The notes under the pieces: generated by a model
Told to the model about the DNA's origin: nothing
What the model saw: the letters and a program-made list of their open reading frames with translations, nothing else
Databases searched by the model: none
Shown: one piece after another, positions 35,001 to 45,149 of the stretch
Layout of the letters: every line of letters starts with the position of its first letter
Numbering within the stretch: position 1 is the first letter of the stretch
Source: Anastrepha obliqua
Lineage: Eukaryota > Arthropoda > Insecta > Diptera > Tephritidae
NCBI RefSeq assembly: GCF_027943255.1
Contig: NC_072893.1
Coordinates: 65,504,001 to 65,568,000, forward strand
Length of the DNA: 64,000 nucleotides
Direction of reading: 5' to 3'
Translations under genes and position numbers: made by a program

Positions 35001-35575
35001 GGCAGGCGAAATATGAACATCATCATCGCGCGATCGTTTGGCGTTGTCCGCGCTTGCCAAAAGAGGGACAAGGTGCGTTAAAGATTTCAAAAGTCATAAA
35101 TAATTTCGACTAAAAAATATATTTTCATCTGATGTCACTATTTTCTAGGCGCTTATACTACACATCAATTGGTTTGTCGCATGGCACTCACCTCCTACGA
35201 TCAAATACCGAGCGAACTGGCACCCTATGCCTTCGTCGAATTCACAATGCCAGCGACACAAGTCTCACATACGACAGTGCGTTCGGTGAGCGTACAGGAC
35301 TCGGATGCCGATGAGCCGCCAGAAAAATATGTGCGCTATTTGGCAAGGCACGAATACAAGTAAGTTGCGATCTTTTTCATTGCTTCTAACATTTCAACTC
35401 CACTATTGCATTATTTTAAACGCTCATGTTAACTTACAGGGTTGGCATTGAGACCACACATGGCGAATCCACAAATGCTTACTTGGCAGCTACGCGTCCG
35501 ATACGTGAGGAGCCAGCACCTAAACCAGTGGCATCTCCAGTGCCACCAAGTGATTCGGATACAGATTCGAATTAA
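26008..35575 (+). CDS. stnB: Stoned B / stonin (StnB), second cistron
   Basis: Exons 26008-27847, 27915-28985, 29048-29216, 29276-29527, 34891-35072, 35149-35359 and 35440-35575 all join in phase to 1286 residues, close to Drosophila StnB. The start ATG has a strong context (caacATGG). Residues 1-740 are acidic and Pro-rich with seven NPF motifs (MANPF, ANPFF, DNPFG, SNPFA, DNPFG, ANPFA, VNPFE), the EH-domain ligands that bind Dap160/Eps15. A stonin homology domain begins near YVGPGWEMQL (about residue 751), and an AP-2 mu-homology domain runs from about 895 to 1225 (MPTIELGVNDMWRQG, FQPPDANYIELLRFRVRPP, KSAHRRTGKIKGIERILG). The protein is the endocytic adaptor for synaptotagmin. Intron 4 (29528-34890) holds several transposons, one of them inserted on the 3' splice site itself. 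Confidence 0.95.
29675..29860. repeat. Dispersed repeat resembling a tephritid SINE/LINE tail
   Basis: The sequence from 'ttgttgttgcatcagcaaaa' through 'tgacagtccttggccgggta' to 'gtagaaccgattgtcggggt' looks like a family I remember as common in fruit-fly genomes. Only this copy is visible here. It ends in a small local duplication, 'cacgtggttggctcat' then 'cacgtggttggcccat' (29822-29858). The class is uncertain. Confidence 0.35.
29990..30760 (-). mobile_element. Irritans-type mariner relic
   Basis: Minus-strand frames give the N-terminus MDQKEFRVLILHCFFMRKNT (from 30657) and DIDDVQRSGRPYEAVTPESN (near 30490), the paired-like DNA-binding part of DD34D mariners. Further along, 'FQDNAPCH'-like and 'FANFAAV'-like catalytic-region traces appear near 30280-30180. 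The middle is deleted and frames are broken. It lies in stnB intron 4, antisense to the gene. Confidence 0.7.
30821..31724 (-). mobile_element. Tc1-like (DD34E) element, deleted
   Basis: The ends 'cagtctgtgtcagaa' (30821) and 'ttctgacacaggctg' (about 31709) are inverted with one mismatch. On the minus strand the N-terminal KRSEKCTKRFEALFLCTH and KLSYAAAAKMIKKSKK segments (31570-31430) are followed by the last catalytic block, WPSQSPDATPLKMCGEL (about 31145-31095), where Tc1 enzymes have WPSQSPDLNPIENVW. The catalytic Glu region is altered and the central part is missing. It is in stnB intron 4. Confidence 0.75.
31790..31801 (+). repeat. Target-site duplication, 5' copy (duplicated splice acceptor)
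   Basis: 'acatttttaggt' occurs here and again at 34881-34892, exactly flanking the jockey-type element. The right copy is the end of stnB intron 4 plus the first two exon bases. This left copy therefore holds a second, still plausible 3' splice site (AG at 31798-31799) with its original upstream pyrimidine-rich context. Confidence 0.9.
31918..33083 (+). pseudogene. Jockey-type gag (ORF1), frameshifted
   Basis: The frame from ATG 31918 runs 235 codons and stops at 32623-32625. A second frame then continues through two zinc knuckles to a stop at 33081-33083. The break falls at the expected first CCHC knuckle, whose leading CX2C pair is absent while the trailing HTKSYC remains, so both bases and codons were lost. 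ORF1 proteins of this clade bind RNA and chaperone the transposition particle. The tail is Asn-rich with a basic/aliphatic end. Confidence 0.8.
33074..34795 (+). pseudogene. Jockey-type ORF2 (endonuclease, truncated RT)
   Basis: This 573-codon frame starts 10 nt before the ORF1 stop. Residues 1-225 form the endonuclease/exonuclease/phosphatase fold with NANG, SETH, GGDYNAKH and SGHSPV motifs, apparently intact. The RT fingers begin near residue 470 (SPGYDKIDAKV, SYRPISLL). The frame ends ...PEQCHRVVKPQWSSII, in which the last residues look like the natural end of ORF2. That implies an internal deletion of the RT palm and thumb rather than a 3' truncation. The protein cannot reverse-transcribe by itself. 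Confidence 0.85.
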
Positions 35576-36730
35576 GAATGCGATAGGGCAGTTAAGGTAT
35601 AGCGTACATAAAAAAAACTACAATACATACATACATATATATACTCAAAATACATACGTACATACAGCGCATACATAGAGACAAAAAATAAGCCAAGGCC
35701 ACTAGAATGATACTTGTTAATGTAGAAATAATTCATAAAAGCAGAAAAACCAAAGCTTGAAACACAAAGACAAAAAACAAAAACAAAAAAAAAATAATAA
35801 AAAAAAGAAGTTGTTAAAAATTCATATACATACATACATACATGCATAGTTAATATATTTTAAAAAGTCAGTAATGCGGCAATATTTTGTTGACACATAA
35901 ATTTTTGTTGACACACACACACATACGCATCTGCATTTCTAGAACCTTTGAGTTCGTTATAAGTAGTTGATAACTCATAGAGAATCCATGCATGTACTTA
36001 ATATGTATGCATAGGTAACACACAACTTAGCATAGCAGAAGGAACATAATGAATCATAAGCGTAAATTAAACTAAATTAAAGAAAAAAGGAAAGAAAAAC
36101 GTAAGGAAATTATTGAGCTCACACTGGCAGAGGCGCTGAAGACCAACCACATCGAAGCAATATAGTATTATATGCTGCATATTGCGCGTAGTTAAAGGGT
36201 ATTTAAAGGAAATTGTTATAGGACTTTCATAGAACAAAAGTGAACTCATAAAAATTATTTGTTTGCTAATTGGATAGAAGCACTGTAAAGAGAGGGGTAT
36301 ACGAGACACATACCTACATATGTAAATTGCAAAACATACGCATGTAATACACATACACACACACATATATTAGTTGACAATAAGATGTTTCAGCGTTGCG
36401 CTCGCATTCACAGCTGAATGTAACTGAATATGTTACTCAATTGCTGACCTTAATATTTACTTATGTACGTACTTACTTACTTACTTAATTAATTACTTAT
36501 GCAAATATCAGGTATATTTATATAACTTAAACGCTTTAATTGTTATTACAAATTAATATCTAGAATGAGTATATTTATGAGTCATGCATACATACATATG
36601 AACATATTTATTATAAGGTATATATTAGTTTCTAGTTTTTCACTTCAATCAACAAACCTACATACATATAATGAGTTAAAATGTTGTAGGAGCACACTTT
36701 AAGTAGTTAAATATTTAATATTATATGCAT
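35576..36730 (+). other. Presumptive stoned 3' UTR and downstream DNA
   Basis: AT-rich sequence follows the StnB stop with frequent 'catacatacat' runs and several possible AATAAA-like signals in A-rich stretches (near 35790). No other gene is seen. Where the transcript ends cannot be decided from the sequence. Confidence 0.4.
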
Positions 36731-36731
36731 T

Positions 36732-37445
36732 AGAGGTGCAAATACCGAAATTTAGGGATTAATTTTTTAGCTCTCCAACTTTCGGGATAACTTTTTAAGT
36801 TCTAGAAATCGCGGTATGTGCTAATAGTAGAAATCTCAATCCCGAAATTTCGGGATTGGGGTATTTTTAAGTCCCGAAATCCGTAATATTCGTTGGTATT
36901 AGGAATCTCTAGCTCTCCATGACGGAATTCTAGTATTTTCTTATAAATCGAATTCGAAATCGAAAAATATATTGTAACCAAATAGTACCGGGGGAGTCCT
37001 CACGGGGCACTATGCGCGCGGTATACATGCGGAGAGACTCGGAATTACTTTGAACCCTTTTTGTGGCAGCTGTATGAAGGATGAGACTGCAGCATCTACT
37101 GCTTAGCTGCCCCGCTCTCACGGCACTAAGATTTAACCATCTTGGTTCTCACTTTTTTCCTACGCCTGCTGACATAGCAGACCTTGATATCAAAAATCTG
37201 ATGAATTTCAACAGCAGCATAAATCGGCTAACATAGCCGCAAATTAGTCACCGTTCGTAATCCACAAATAGCACCTCTTAAAAAAGGTAATCCCGAAATT
37301 TCGGCAATGAGGTTCCGGCACTTTCGGGTTTTGAAAAAATTAGCCGGCATTATTTGTTTAAAAAAAATATCAAAATCCCGTAATTGCGGTATGCCCGAAA
37401 ATCCCGGCACTATTTGCTTACAACCCCGGAATTTTCGAGATTTAT
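36732..37445. mobile_element. Possible hAT-type MITE with ccgaaatttcgg motifs
   Basis: The left edge 'tagaggtgcaaataccgaaa' (36732) resembles hAT terminal repeats. The motif 'cccgaaatttcggga' and variants recur near 36755, 36840, 36875, 37290, 37320 and 37425, and once more at 38265 ('tccgaaatttcggtat'), many of them palindromic. A LINE fragment interrupts the block. The right end is uncertain and might lie near 38290. Confidence 0.4.
36970..37270 (+). mobile_element. LINE family B tail inserted in the ccgaaatttcgg block
   Basis: The sequence follows the tail order of family B: 'gactgcagcatctactgctt' then 'agctgccccgctctcacggc' (37107), 'catcttggttctcacttttt' (37138), 'cctgctgacatagcag' and 'ctgatgaatttcaacagcag'. 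No coding remains. It interrupts the repeat block that continues on both sides. Confidence 0.6.
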
Positions 37446-40400
37446 AATTTCTTACAAAGCAAGAAATGAAATGGAGGCAGAAAAATATCTTTTTATAGTA
37501 AAAAAAGCTACTTTGACCTCAACTTTTTAGCAAATCTGGATATGTGTGAACGTTACTTTGAATATAAAAGGCAATACCTGTACAGATGTATGCGTCTGTG
37601 GTAGCAACTTGTACTGAATTACTTGGTTTTTATTTTAGCTTAAATTAATATATTTTTTGGTGGGTGAAGTAGGGTTCAAAATACCTTCGCACTTACAACA
37701 ACCGTCGTTTACTGCGGCGAGTGGTATGGCCACTAAAACAATTCCCCTTCTCTACTTCCCGGGACTACTTTCTGCATTGCTTCGGAAGGTCACAGAACGA
37801 CGTCCATGAAATAGACCAGTTCTATAAGCTCACTTCTGAGTCCATCATACTTGTAGCCAGCCTCATGCTAGGGGCTCATCTTCTTATGTCTCTTTTTGTG
37901 TGGCTTCGCTTTGTTGTACTGCGTCGAGATCTTTCTTTTTTAATTCAAATATATTATATATAAATAATATAGAAAGTATCCATGCATTTTCAAGTGGACG
38001 ATCCCCCTAAACTTAAAATTGAAATAAATAATCAATTTAAGAAATTTATTATTCCATTAACTGATTAATGTTTAAACATTTTTTTGTGCTATTTAAAACA
38101 AAAAATTTCAAAAGTTTTTTATCTTGATTATTCCGTGTAATTTTTTTTGAGAAGCATTTAAAAATGCTTCCGTTTCTATAAAATAAAGATATAAATTTTA
38201 CTCATTTAAGAAAGCTTTGGTACGGTGTGAGTCCCGAGATAATGGGATTACATTGCAAATATTCCGAAATTTCGGTATCAGTTATCATCACTGATATAAG
38301 ATACACACATACACAGTTGCGTGCAACTAATTAGAAACGCGATATTTTGATCAGTTTCGACTACTTTGCTTTTTGTTTTTTAATTCTCATTTTTTATAAA
38401 CTATTTTTATATACATTTCATTACAGCAAATATCATTAAAATCGAAGTTTAAAATTTTGTAAATTTTTCCAAAAGTTCGACAAATTTGCATTAAAATTGC
38501 GAAATCATAATTTCTAAAATTTCAAAAAATTCAATTCTATAACCCATTACATTTTATTATATGAAGTGCAAGTTTGAAGCCGCTTCAAATCCTCTTTGAT
38601 TTTTGATATTCTTTCCCCTGGCAGCGTTAAGCATTTTATCCATATAAGGAACGCATACAATTTTCTAATATGGAAAAAATGCGCAACACCGTCACGTGCA
38701 CGCAACTGTAGGTATTGGAATTTTTGAAGCAACTGTTGTTCTATGAGACAGAACTGCAAAATTCAACCTCTTACAATCTCATATTTTGGAGTTAATTTTG
38801 CTAAACAAGAATTTTTGGAATCCTTTTTTAGCATTTTTTTAATTACAGTGCCTCCACGGAATGCTGAAGATTATTATTAAAAGAAATTAAAGTGGAATCT
38901 TTCATATTTAAGATAGATAAAAAGCCCACATTGATCAGCTACTTCAGTACGCTCTTTAATTTCTCAGCCTCTCCGTTTATATTCAACATTTTCACATTCG
39001 TTCTAGTCCGCCTTGCGTGCACTCTAAACGTTTGAAACATTCATTTTTAAAAGAGTTGAAGAATATTTGTTTTCTATCTAATATTTCTACATTTTGCAAC
39101 TGGTGCAATTCTAGTCACTCACGTACTGATTTTGCGGTATTTGTGACAAATATACATACCTAAATACATGCCATCAAAAATAATATGTTTCAAATACGAG
39201 TTTGAATGTAATTTTAGATTTCATGGCTTACTAAAATGAGTACATAAAAAATATATTTAACTATTGTTGTTTTAGTCACACATGGAACTGGAGAAGAGAA
39301 TTAAACAACAACACACAACCGAACGCTCTCATAATACGTTATAAAAAAAACAACATTCTGCCGGGCAAATCATGCGATCCATACACTCACACACACATGC
39401 ATACTATTCATTCCCACATATAGTAGTATACGCGTAAACTGTGTGAACATTGAGTTAGTGTACAATTAGGAGCATAAATATTAATGCAAGTCTCTCAGAA
39501 AGTGTGTATGCAATAATAAAGGAGAAAAAAGCGCTATATAGAACTTAGCAGCGCACAATCACGCATCAGAATCTTAAAACAACAATAAAAAAAATTACTG
39601 TTCAAAAATAACTATCATTCATAAAAATTTGTGCTTCTTGCAAGAAGCTTTGACAGAAAAATGCAAAATTAATTAATGTAAGAGCAAAGCTACATAACTA
39701 TCATATACACACACACCCACACACATATACATGTAGGTAAACAAATATGCTTACTGAAAATTGAGAAAACAACTAACAAAATTGACATCACTCCAATAAA
39801 CTCAAATAAATACACATAAAGCTGAATTAGTTTATTAACTAAAAGTTGTTGAAAGAACTATGAATAAAAAAAAATTTAGGCTTAATTGTAATTCGACGAA
39901 TTTTAAAATAAAAATAAAATAAAGCATTAAAAAATGATTGAGAGAGCAACTCTAATTGTATGACGTTTGTATTGAAAAAAATTAAAAATTAAAAATAGAA
40001 CTAAAAAAAAAGAATTCAAAAAATATTACAAATTAAATATTTAATAAATGTTTTCTTTCTTTCAAAATGTGCATGAACAAAATCAAGACTTAAAAAATAT
40101 TATATATTATACATAAATTTGTGAACAAAAAATGGTATCTGAATGTTGTTATTGTAAGACGAATTTAAGTGCAACCTTAAACGACTTTCAGTTCAAATAA
40201 AAGTAAAGGAAAAATACATTGCAAAAAAAGCGAAAGAAAATTTATTAAATATCAGCATTAGAAAAAAACCACAAATACCGAATATAAAATGTAAATTGAA
40301 CTACTATGTTTCTTTTTTTTGTGTTATGTAGGTATGTATGTGAAACAGATAGTGAAATTCCTAGAGCTTAAATTGGTCTGTCTGATCTGTACCACAAAAA

Positions 40401-43400
40401 GGGATGGGCTGTGCGCTTTATGTGCACAAGTACAGTTATTAGTGTGTTTCTGAGTTATTAAACGCCGCATCTATAAATTTGTTTGTCATTAAAACGCAAT
40501 TACTAACTACTGTTACAAATTCGAAGCAATGTTTAGCCAACAATTTTGATCATGTTTGCTACCTTGGCTATTTTCATTATAAGTATCACTTCATCAAAAG
40601 AAAGAATTACAAAGCTATAAAATAAAAATTTAAATTAAAAATTATTTAACCAATGCGACTAATAAATAACAAATTCAGTCTCAAAACAAAAAAAAAAAAA
40701 AAAATAAAAATAAAAAAAATAAAAAAAATCAATACGTTCTTATTAATTATTAACATCTGTGATAAGTTAAGTCCTTCAAATTATGTATACAATTATTTTT
40801 CATATCATTTATTTCCTGCAAATATTTTCGCCTTTATTAATAGTTTGCCTACCTTCTAAAATTTAACATTCTCAAATATTATATAATTATGTAAAAAATT
40901 AGCATTCACGAAATCACGATATTCGAATCCATAAAAACATTCCCGATAACTTTTGATTAGAGTAAAATCCATGAAAAATTCACCTCCCATCAAATTCATG
41001 TAATTAAAAAAAGAAAAAATTTTGTAAACTAGTGTAATATCCATACTATTTATTACTAGTCCAATATTGCTGTTGAATGCTGCAGTAGGGCGCGCGAACA
41101 TAAAGTACCCCATACACAGAGTTATTTATTGATCAATCAGTTGAGTAGCTAATTGTAGTTGGTAGCAAATTTGCTGTGCTCGCTTAATCAGCCTGTTTAC
41201 ATTTTCTTCACTGAGCTGACATAAAGTCCAATTTTTTTTAAATTTGAAGAATCATTAACGACGTATAAGTAAAAATTTCCGTAGCAGTCATTCGGCAACA
41301 CCTTAAAATCGATAACTTGAAACACTCCTAGTAACGCGGAAAAGTAAGGCGTACATTTGTAAATATCAAAAAAAAAAGGATCAAGTAGATACGGGTATTG
41401 AAAAAAACCATTTCCGCTGTGAAATAGTAAGTTGAAATTCCATAAATATTTTACTGCGCAATTCTTTTTTATTATATACTTTTTGCTTTACGCTAAAAGC
41501 TATACAAATACTAAAATTTTATATTTTCTGGAACTTAATAGGTAGGACGCATAAAAACACAACTACTTCCCTGATTTATCTGATTTTTTCTGGACTACCA
41601 AATTTCCTGCTTTCGTTGAAATCCTAAAAAAACCTTTCGCAGTTAGGAGGGGGCGCCACTACAACTAAAACTGAATTTCATTATTGACTTTTTAAAGACC
41701 GAAAATAATACAAATTTCTTCTTTTCCACTTTGCTTCAGGTTTTACTTAAAAATAAAATATTTCACAATTCAGTTATAGACAATTTTCGACAATTTCCCG
41801 GTCACTCTTTTTATGTAAAATTAATATTTGTAATGCCTACTTCGATGAAACAGTTGAAATATTGAAAAAATATAATAAAAAAGTGTCTCTCGGAGAAATA
41901 TCGAGGAAAAGAGATGTGCCTAGGAAAGATACAGTGTCTGTTACGCCTAGAAGTTAGTAAATAAATTTGCTAAAATTTAGTCAAAATATTTTTTTGACAA
42001 TGCTAATGCTTGCTAATAAAATTTCTACGTCGGTTACTTCTTTTGCTGAATATTGGGGTGTTCTCGATAGAAATCCGTGTGATGAGACTCAACTTTGCTG
42101 GCTCCCTTTATACTGTTGTAGTTGTTCGAGGAATACCGAGGGGAAATCTACTCAGAATCAACACCTCAACTGCTTTAGTGAGTTAAAAAACATATATTTT
42201 TGTTTTCACTTCAAATGCGTGCCTAGGAAGCTAAGAGAGGTTTAATAACCTGCAGAACTTTCCTAAATGCACACAGCGATTTTCTGCTCTCAATTTGTAA
42301 ATCTTCGTCATTCGATTTCTCACTCATTTTCTCTTTTTCCTTTTCTACTGCATGCTACCATATTGCACTGCTATTCTCTTTCTCTCCATAAGCTTACCTA
42401 AAACTCGCTGCAGAAATGAAATCACTCTGGTAGTTGTGTGCGTGTGTATGTAGTAATCTCCATCAAGAAGTTGCTCGACTGGTTGATTGAAATGGAAAAT
42501 TTGGACGTGTATGAGGTGTTTAAAGTAATTAAGCTAAAACATTTCCCAGCTACTCGGAAATTTTCTCACAATCTGAATAGCAATATTGACTTATGTACAT
42601 ATGAATAAATTCTGTTTACTAGCAGTTGTTAAGATATAAAATACCCTAATGCACTACTGCGCAGGGGTACAAAAATGCATACTAATCAGCTAGAAATACC
42701 CATAAACGCTATGTATACACTAACAATACCTAGACGATATTTCCATAAAAAAAAAAAAATATGTAAAAATAAAATCCGAAAAAAAGTATACAAACCTATA
42801 TACAATAGTGCATACGAGTTTAAGTGATAACGCGCAAGAGCAGTGTATGGATCCACGTAACCTTTTAACATGTACGTGTGTGTCTATACATACATACGTA
42901 CATGCAACTGCTGTTGACACAAAAATGCTGTGTAAAAGGGACTAAGGTCAAGTACTAGCTACCTATGAGGAAACAATTACATAGTAGCAAATAATACATA
43001 AATATACTGCGAAATAAGAAAAAAAAAAAAAAATAACTACACCAACAACCACACATTTCCTTCATTAGAGAAAACAAAAATTGAGTTTGAATTGGTTTGA
43101 GATGAAATTTACGCAGAAAACTAAGCACCATAGATTCATTTAAGATTGGTTAGTGGTTTGGTGAGCAAGTTAGTGAAATGTATTCTGGCGAGCGGGTGTT
43201 AAAAATATGAAAATAAGATGTATGTAGTTGTAAGTCAACAAAATCAATGCATGTGTTATACTTAGTATCTATATATACATATATACATACATACTTATAA
43301 ATATTACCGTGAAACATATATACATATTATGAATTTAATAGTTAATTGATGAAATAAATATTGAGAAATTACAAAAAAAAAAAAAAAACCGTTCATGTCC

Positions 43401-43655
43401 TTATTTCGAAAAATTGTGCCCCAATGAGGCATAAACATACATAAGGACTGCGTCGAATAATGTCGAACACAAGAATACAAAAGTTTTTGAACTAGTGGTC
43501 CGCTTCATATAAAACATTATTCCTAACGCTCGAAGGGCACATTTGGACGAAGATAAACGGATTTGTCCTTTGTGATACCGTTGTGAAGGAGGTAAAGTGA
43601 AAGAGAAAACCGATGGGATGAAAAGAGAGGGCGGGGATAGGTGGTGGTGGGATGG
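37446..43655. other. AT-rich spacer without recognised genes
   Basis: About 6 kb of strongly AT-rich DNA has A and T runs (for example 40685-40730 and 43021-43033) and microsatellite-like 'catacatac' and 'acacacac' stretches. Short open frames (37721-37963, 41967-42245, 42686-42920) have no domain, splice support or composition suggesting coding. Distal parts may belong to a long stoned 3' UTR, but this cannot be shown. Confidence 0.5.
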
Positions 43656-43659
43656 TTAG

Positions 43660-44580
43660 GAGGATGGGTTTAGAACGATGACTGTGCTGCGTTTGCGTTA
43701 GCCGTTTGGTGCTGCTGATGAAATTCATCAGAGTTTTAATGTGAACGCCAGCTATATCAGCAGGTGTAGCAAAGAAGTAAAAGCCAAGATGCCTAGATTT
43801 TAAGGGGTCACATGGGTTGCGTCGTGTAAAAAAAGGCATATTTTCAATATTTTTTTTTCCATGTAAAAAATTATTTATTTAATTCAAACTTTTTACACGA
43901 GTAAATTGTGTCTCGCACACCTGTGTAAAATTTCACCAATATCGGTTGAGAACATTTGACAACCGACTTTGAAAACACGGTTCCGAGAAAAACGCGTTTA
44001 AAGTTTTGAGTAACAATAAAAGTGGCTTGGAGCGCACACCTTCCAAAGGCTGTATCTCCGAAACGATTATTCGGCTCGTGTTAAAAATTTAGAATAATAT
44101 TCTTGAGATGTTGTAGAAATTAATAAACCAAAAAAAACATCGATTTTTTGAACCCACGAAACCCATGTAACCCCTTAATCCTGCCAGAGCACGGCAACTA
44201 AGGAGAAGGTGCTGAGATGATTCCTCCTCATCCTCCATACATCCGACACAAAAAGTACTCGAGGTAATTCCAAGTCTGACATCATGCATTCCTCGATTTG
44301 AGCGCTGAGATTTTGTCCACTTCAGAAGCTCGCCCAACCGCCGCCGATCCACACGTGGCCGGAAGGATTTAGCGACCTTACAAGTTTGTGTACTTGCCCA
44401 GCGTTCGCTGAGTTGGCGCGAGTCCCATTTTTCCAGGAATAGACCGCAGGTAGTCAGGGAAAATCTCTTCCTTCGCGGGGAAATCACCTCACATGTCCCA
44501 TGTCACATTTTCCCGCAAAGTCGCTGTGACCAGGAACCCGTATGTCAAAGAATGCGGACGCAGTCGAAAGTGAACAGTTT
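43660..44580 (-). mobile_element. LINE family B tail (minus strand), split by a MITE
   Basis: Minus-strand coding at 44487-44185 gives ISPRRKRFSLTTCGLFLEKW, the SERW..TQTCKVAKSFRPRVD stretch and a Cys/His tail with CVGCMEDEEESSQHLLLSC. The 3' UTR continues on the other side of the MITE at 43802-43660 ('gccaagatgcctagat', 'cagcaggtgtagcaaagaag', 'gctgctgatgaaattcatca', all on the + strand), in the same order as 16770-16800, 20040-20090 and 37135-37210. The MITE sits at the TTAA between the two halves. Confidence 0.75.
43804..44174. mobile_element. TTAA-flanked MITE, family 2 (nested)
   Basis: A 371-bp non-coding element is flanked by TTAA (43800-43803 and 44175-44178). Terminal repeats are 'ggggtcacatgggtt' on the left and 'aacccatgtaacccc' on the right, inverted with one mismatch. 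It carries 'cgagaaaaacgcgtttaaag' near 43986, the same core as the 727/730-bp family 1 elements. It is inserted in a LINE family B tail, which gives an independent proof of its boundaries. Confidence 0.82.
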
Positions 44581-44639
44581 GTGAGTGGAGAAAGTTTCGA
44601 TTGAACTAAGCGAGGGCATATATTGATACGTTGACAGGG

Positions 44640-45145
44640 GGATGATATACAATCATATCGTCCAAGACTACGGGTTTCTTAACAGTTGCAACATCAGCAT
44701 ACTTTATATGCTTTCGAGTTTTATAATGATGACCGTTTACGTCCGTTTTACAAAAATAACAGTCATCTGGGTTATGGTAAGACTAATGATGCCTTATCAT
44801 CGGAGAATATTAGGAAATTCGACTTTTCTGGCAACGTTCTGATTTATATCTCTTGAATTTCATTGAACACTCAGTACAAACAAATTCTGGTTCATACCAG
44901 CGATCAGAAGTATTATATGTAAGCTTAAAGAAATCGTTGTAGCTATCAACCAGAGCTTTATTACTCTGTAACTTCAAGCAATGATCCACAAACCACATAT
45001 GAAACAAAACTTATTGCGATTATCGCACATTTCTTTCTCACAAATTGAAGCAAAACAATAAAACTTTGTCGTTTTAATAAATTATAATAACAAACTTCTT
45101 TTGTTAATCAATGTACAGTGTGAACTTAGGTGCACTTGAGAGCTT
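44640..45145. other. Unassigned DNA with a Cys-containing minus frame
   Basis: A minus-strand frame at 45007-44810 reads MFHMWFVDHCLKLQSNKALV and later RWYEPEFVCTECSMKFKRYK. The CTEC pair hints at a zinc-binding element protein fragment, but nothing upstream or downstream supports a gene. It may be a relic of a mobile element I do not recognise. Confidence 0.3.
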
Positions 45146-45149
45146 TTTC

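Noticed and set aside
43492..43839. Minus-strand 115-codon frame
   Set aside because: It runs from LINE 3' UTR across the TTAA into the MITE end. It has low-complexity Pro/Phe content and no family similarity.
44810..45007. Zinc-finger gene
   Set aside because: Only one CTEC pair is present in a 65-codon frame, with no second ligand pair or extension through splice sites. It is left as unassigned DNA.
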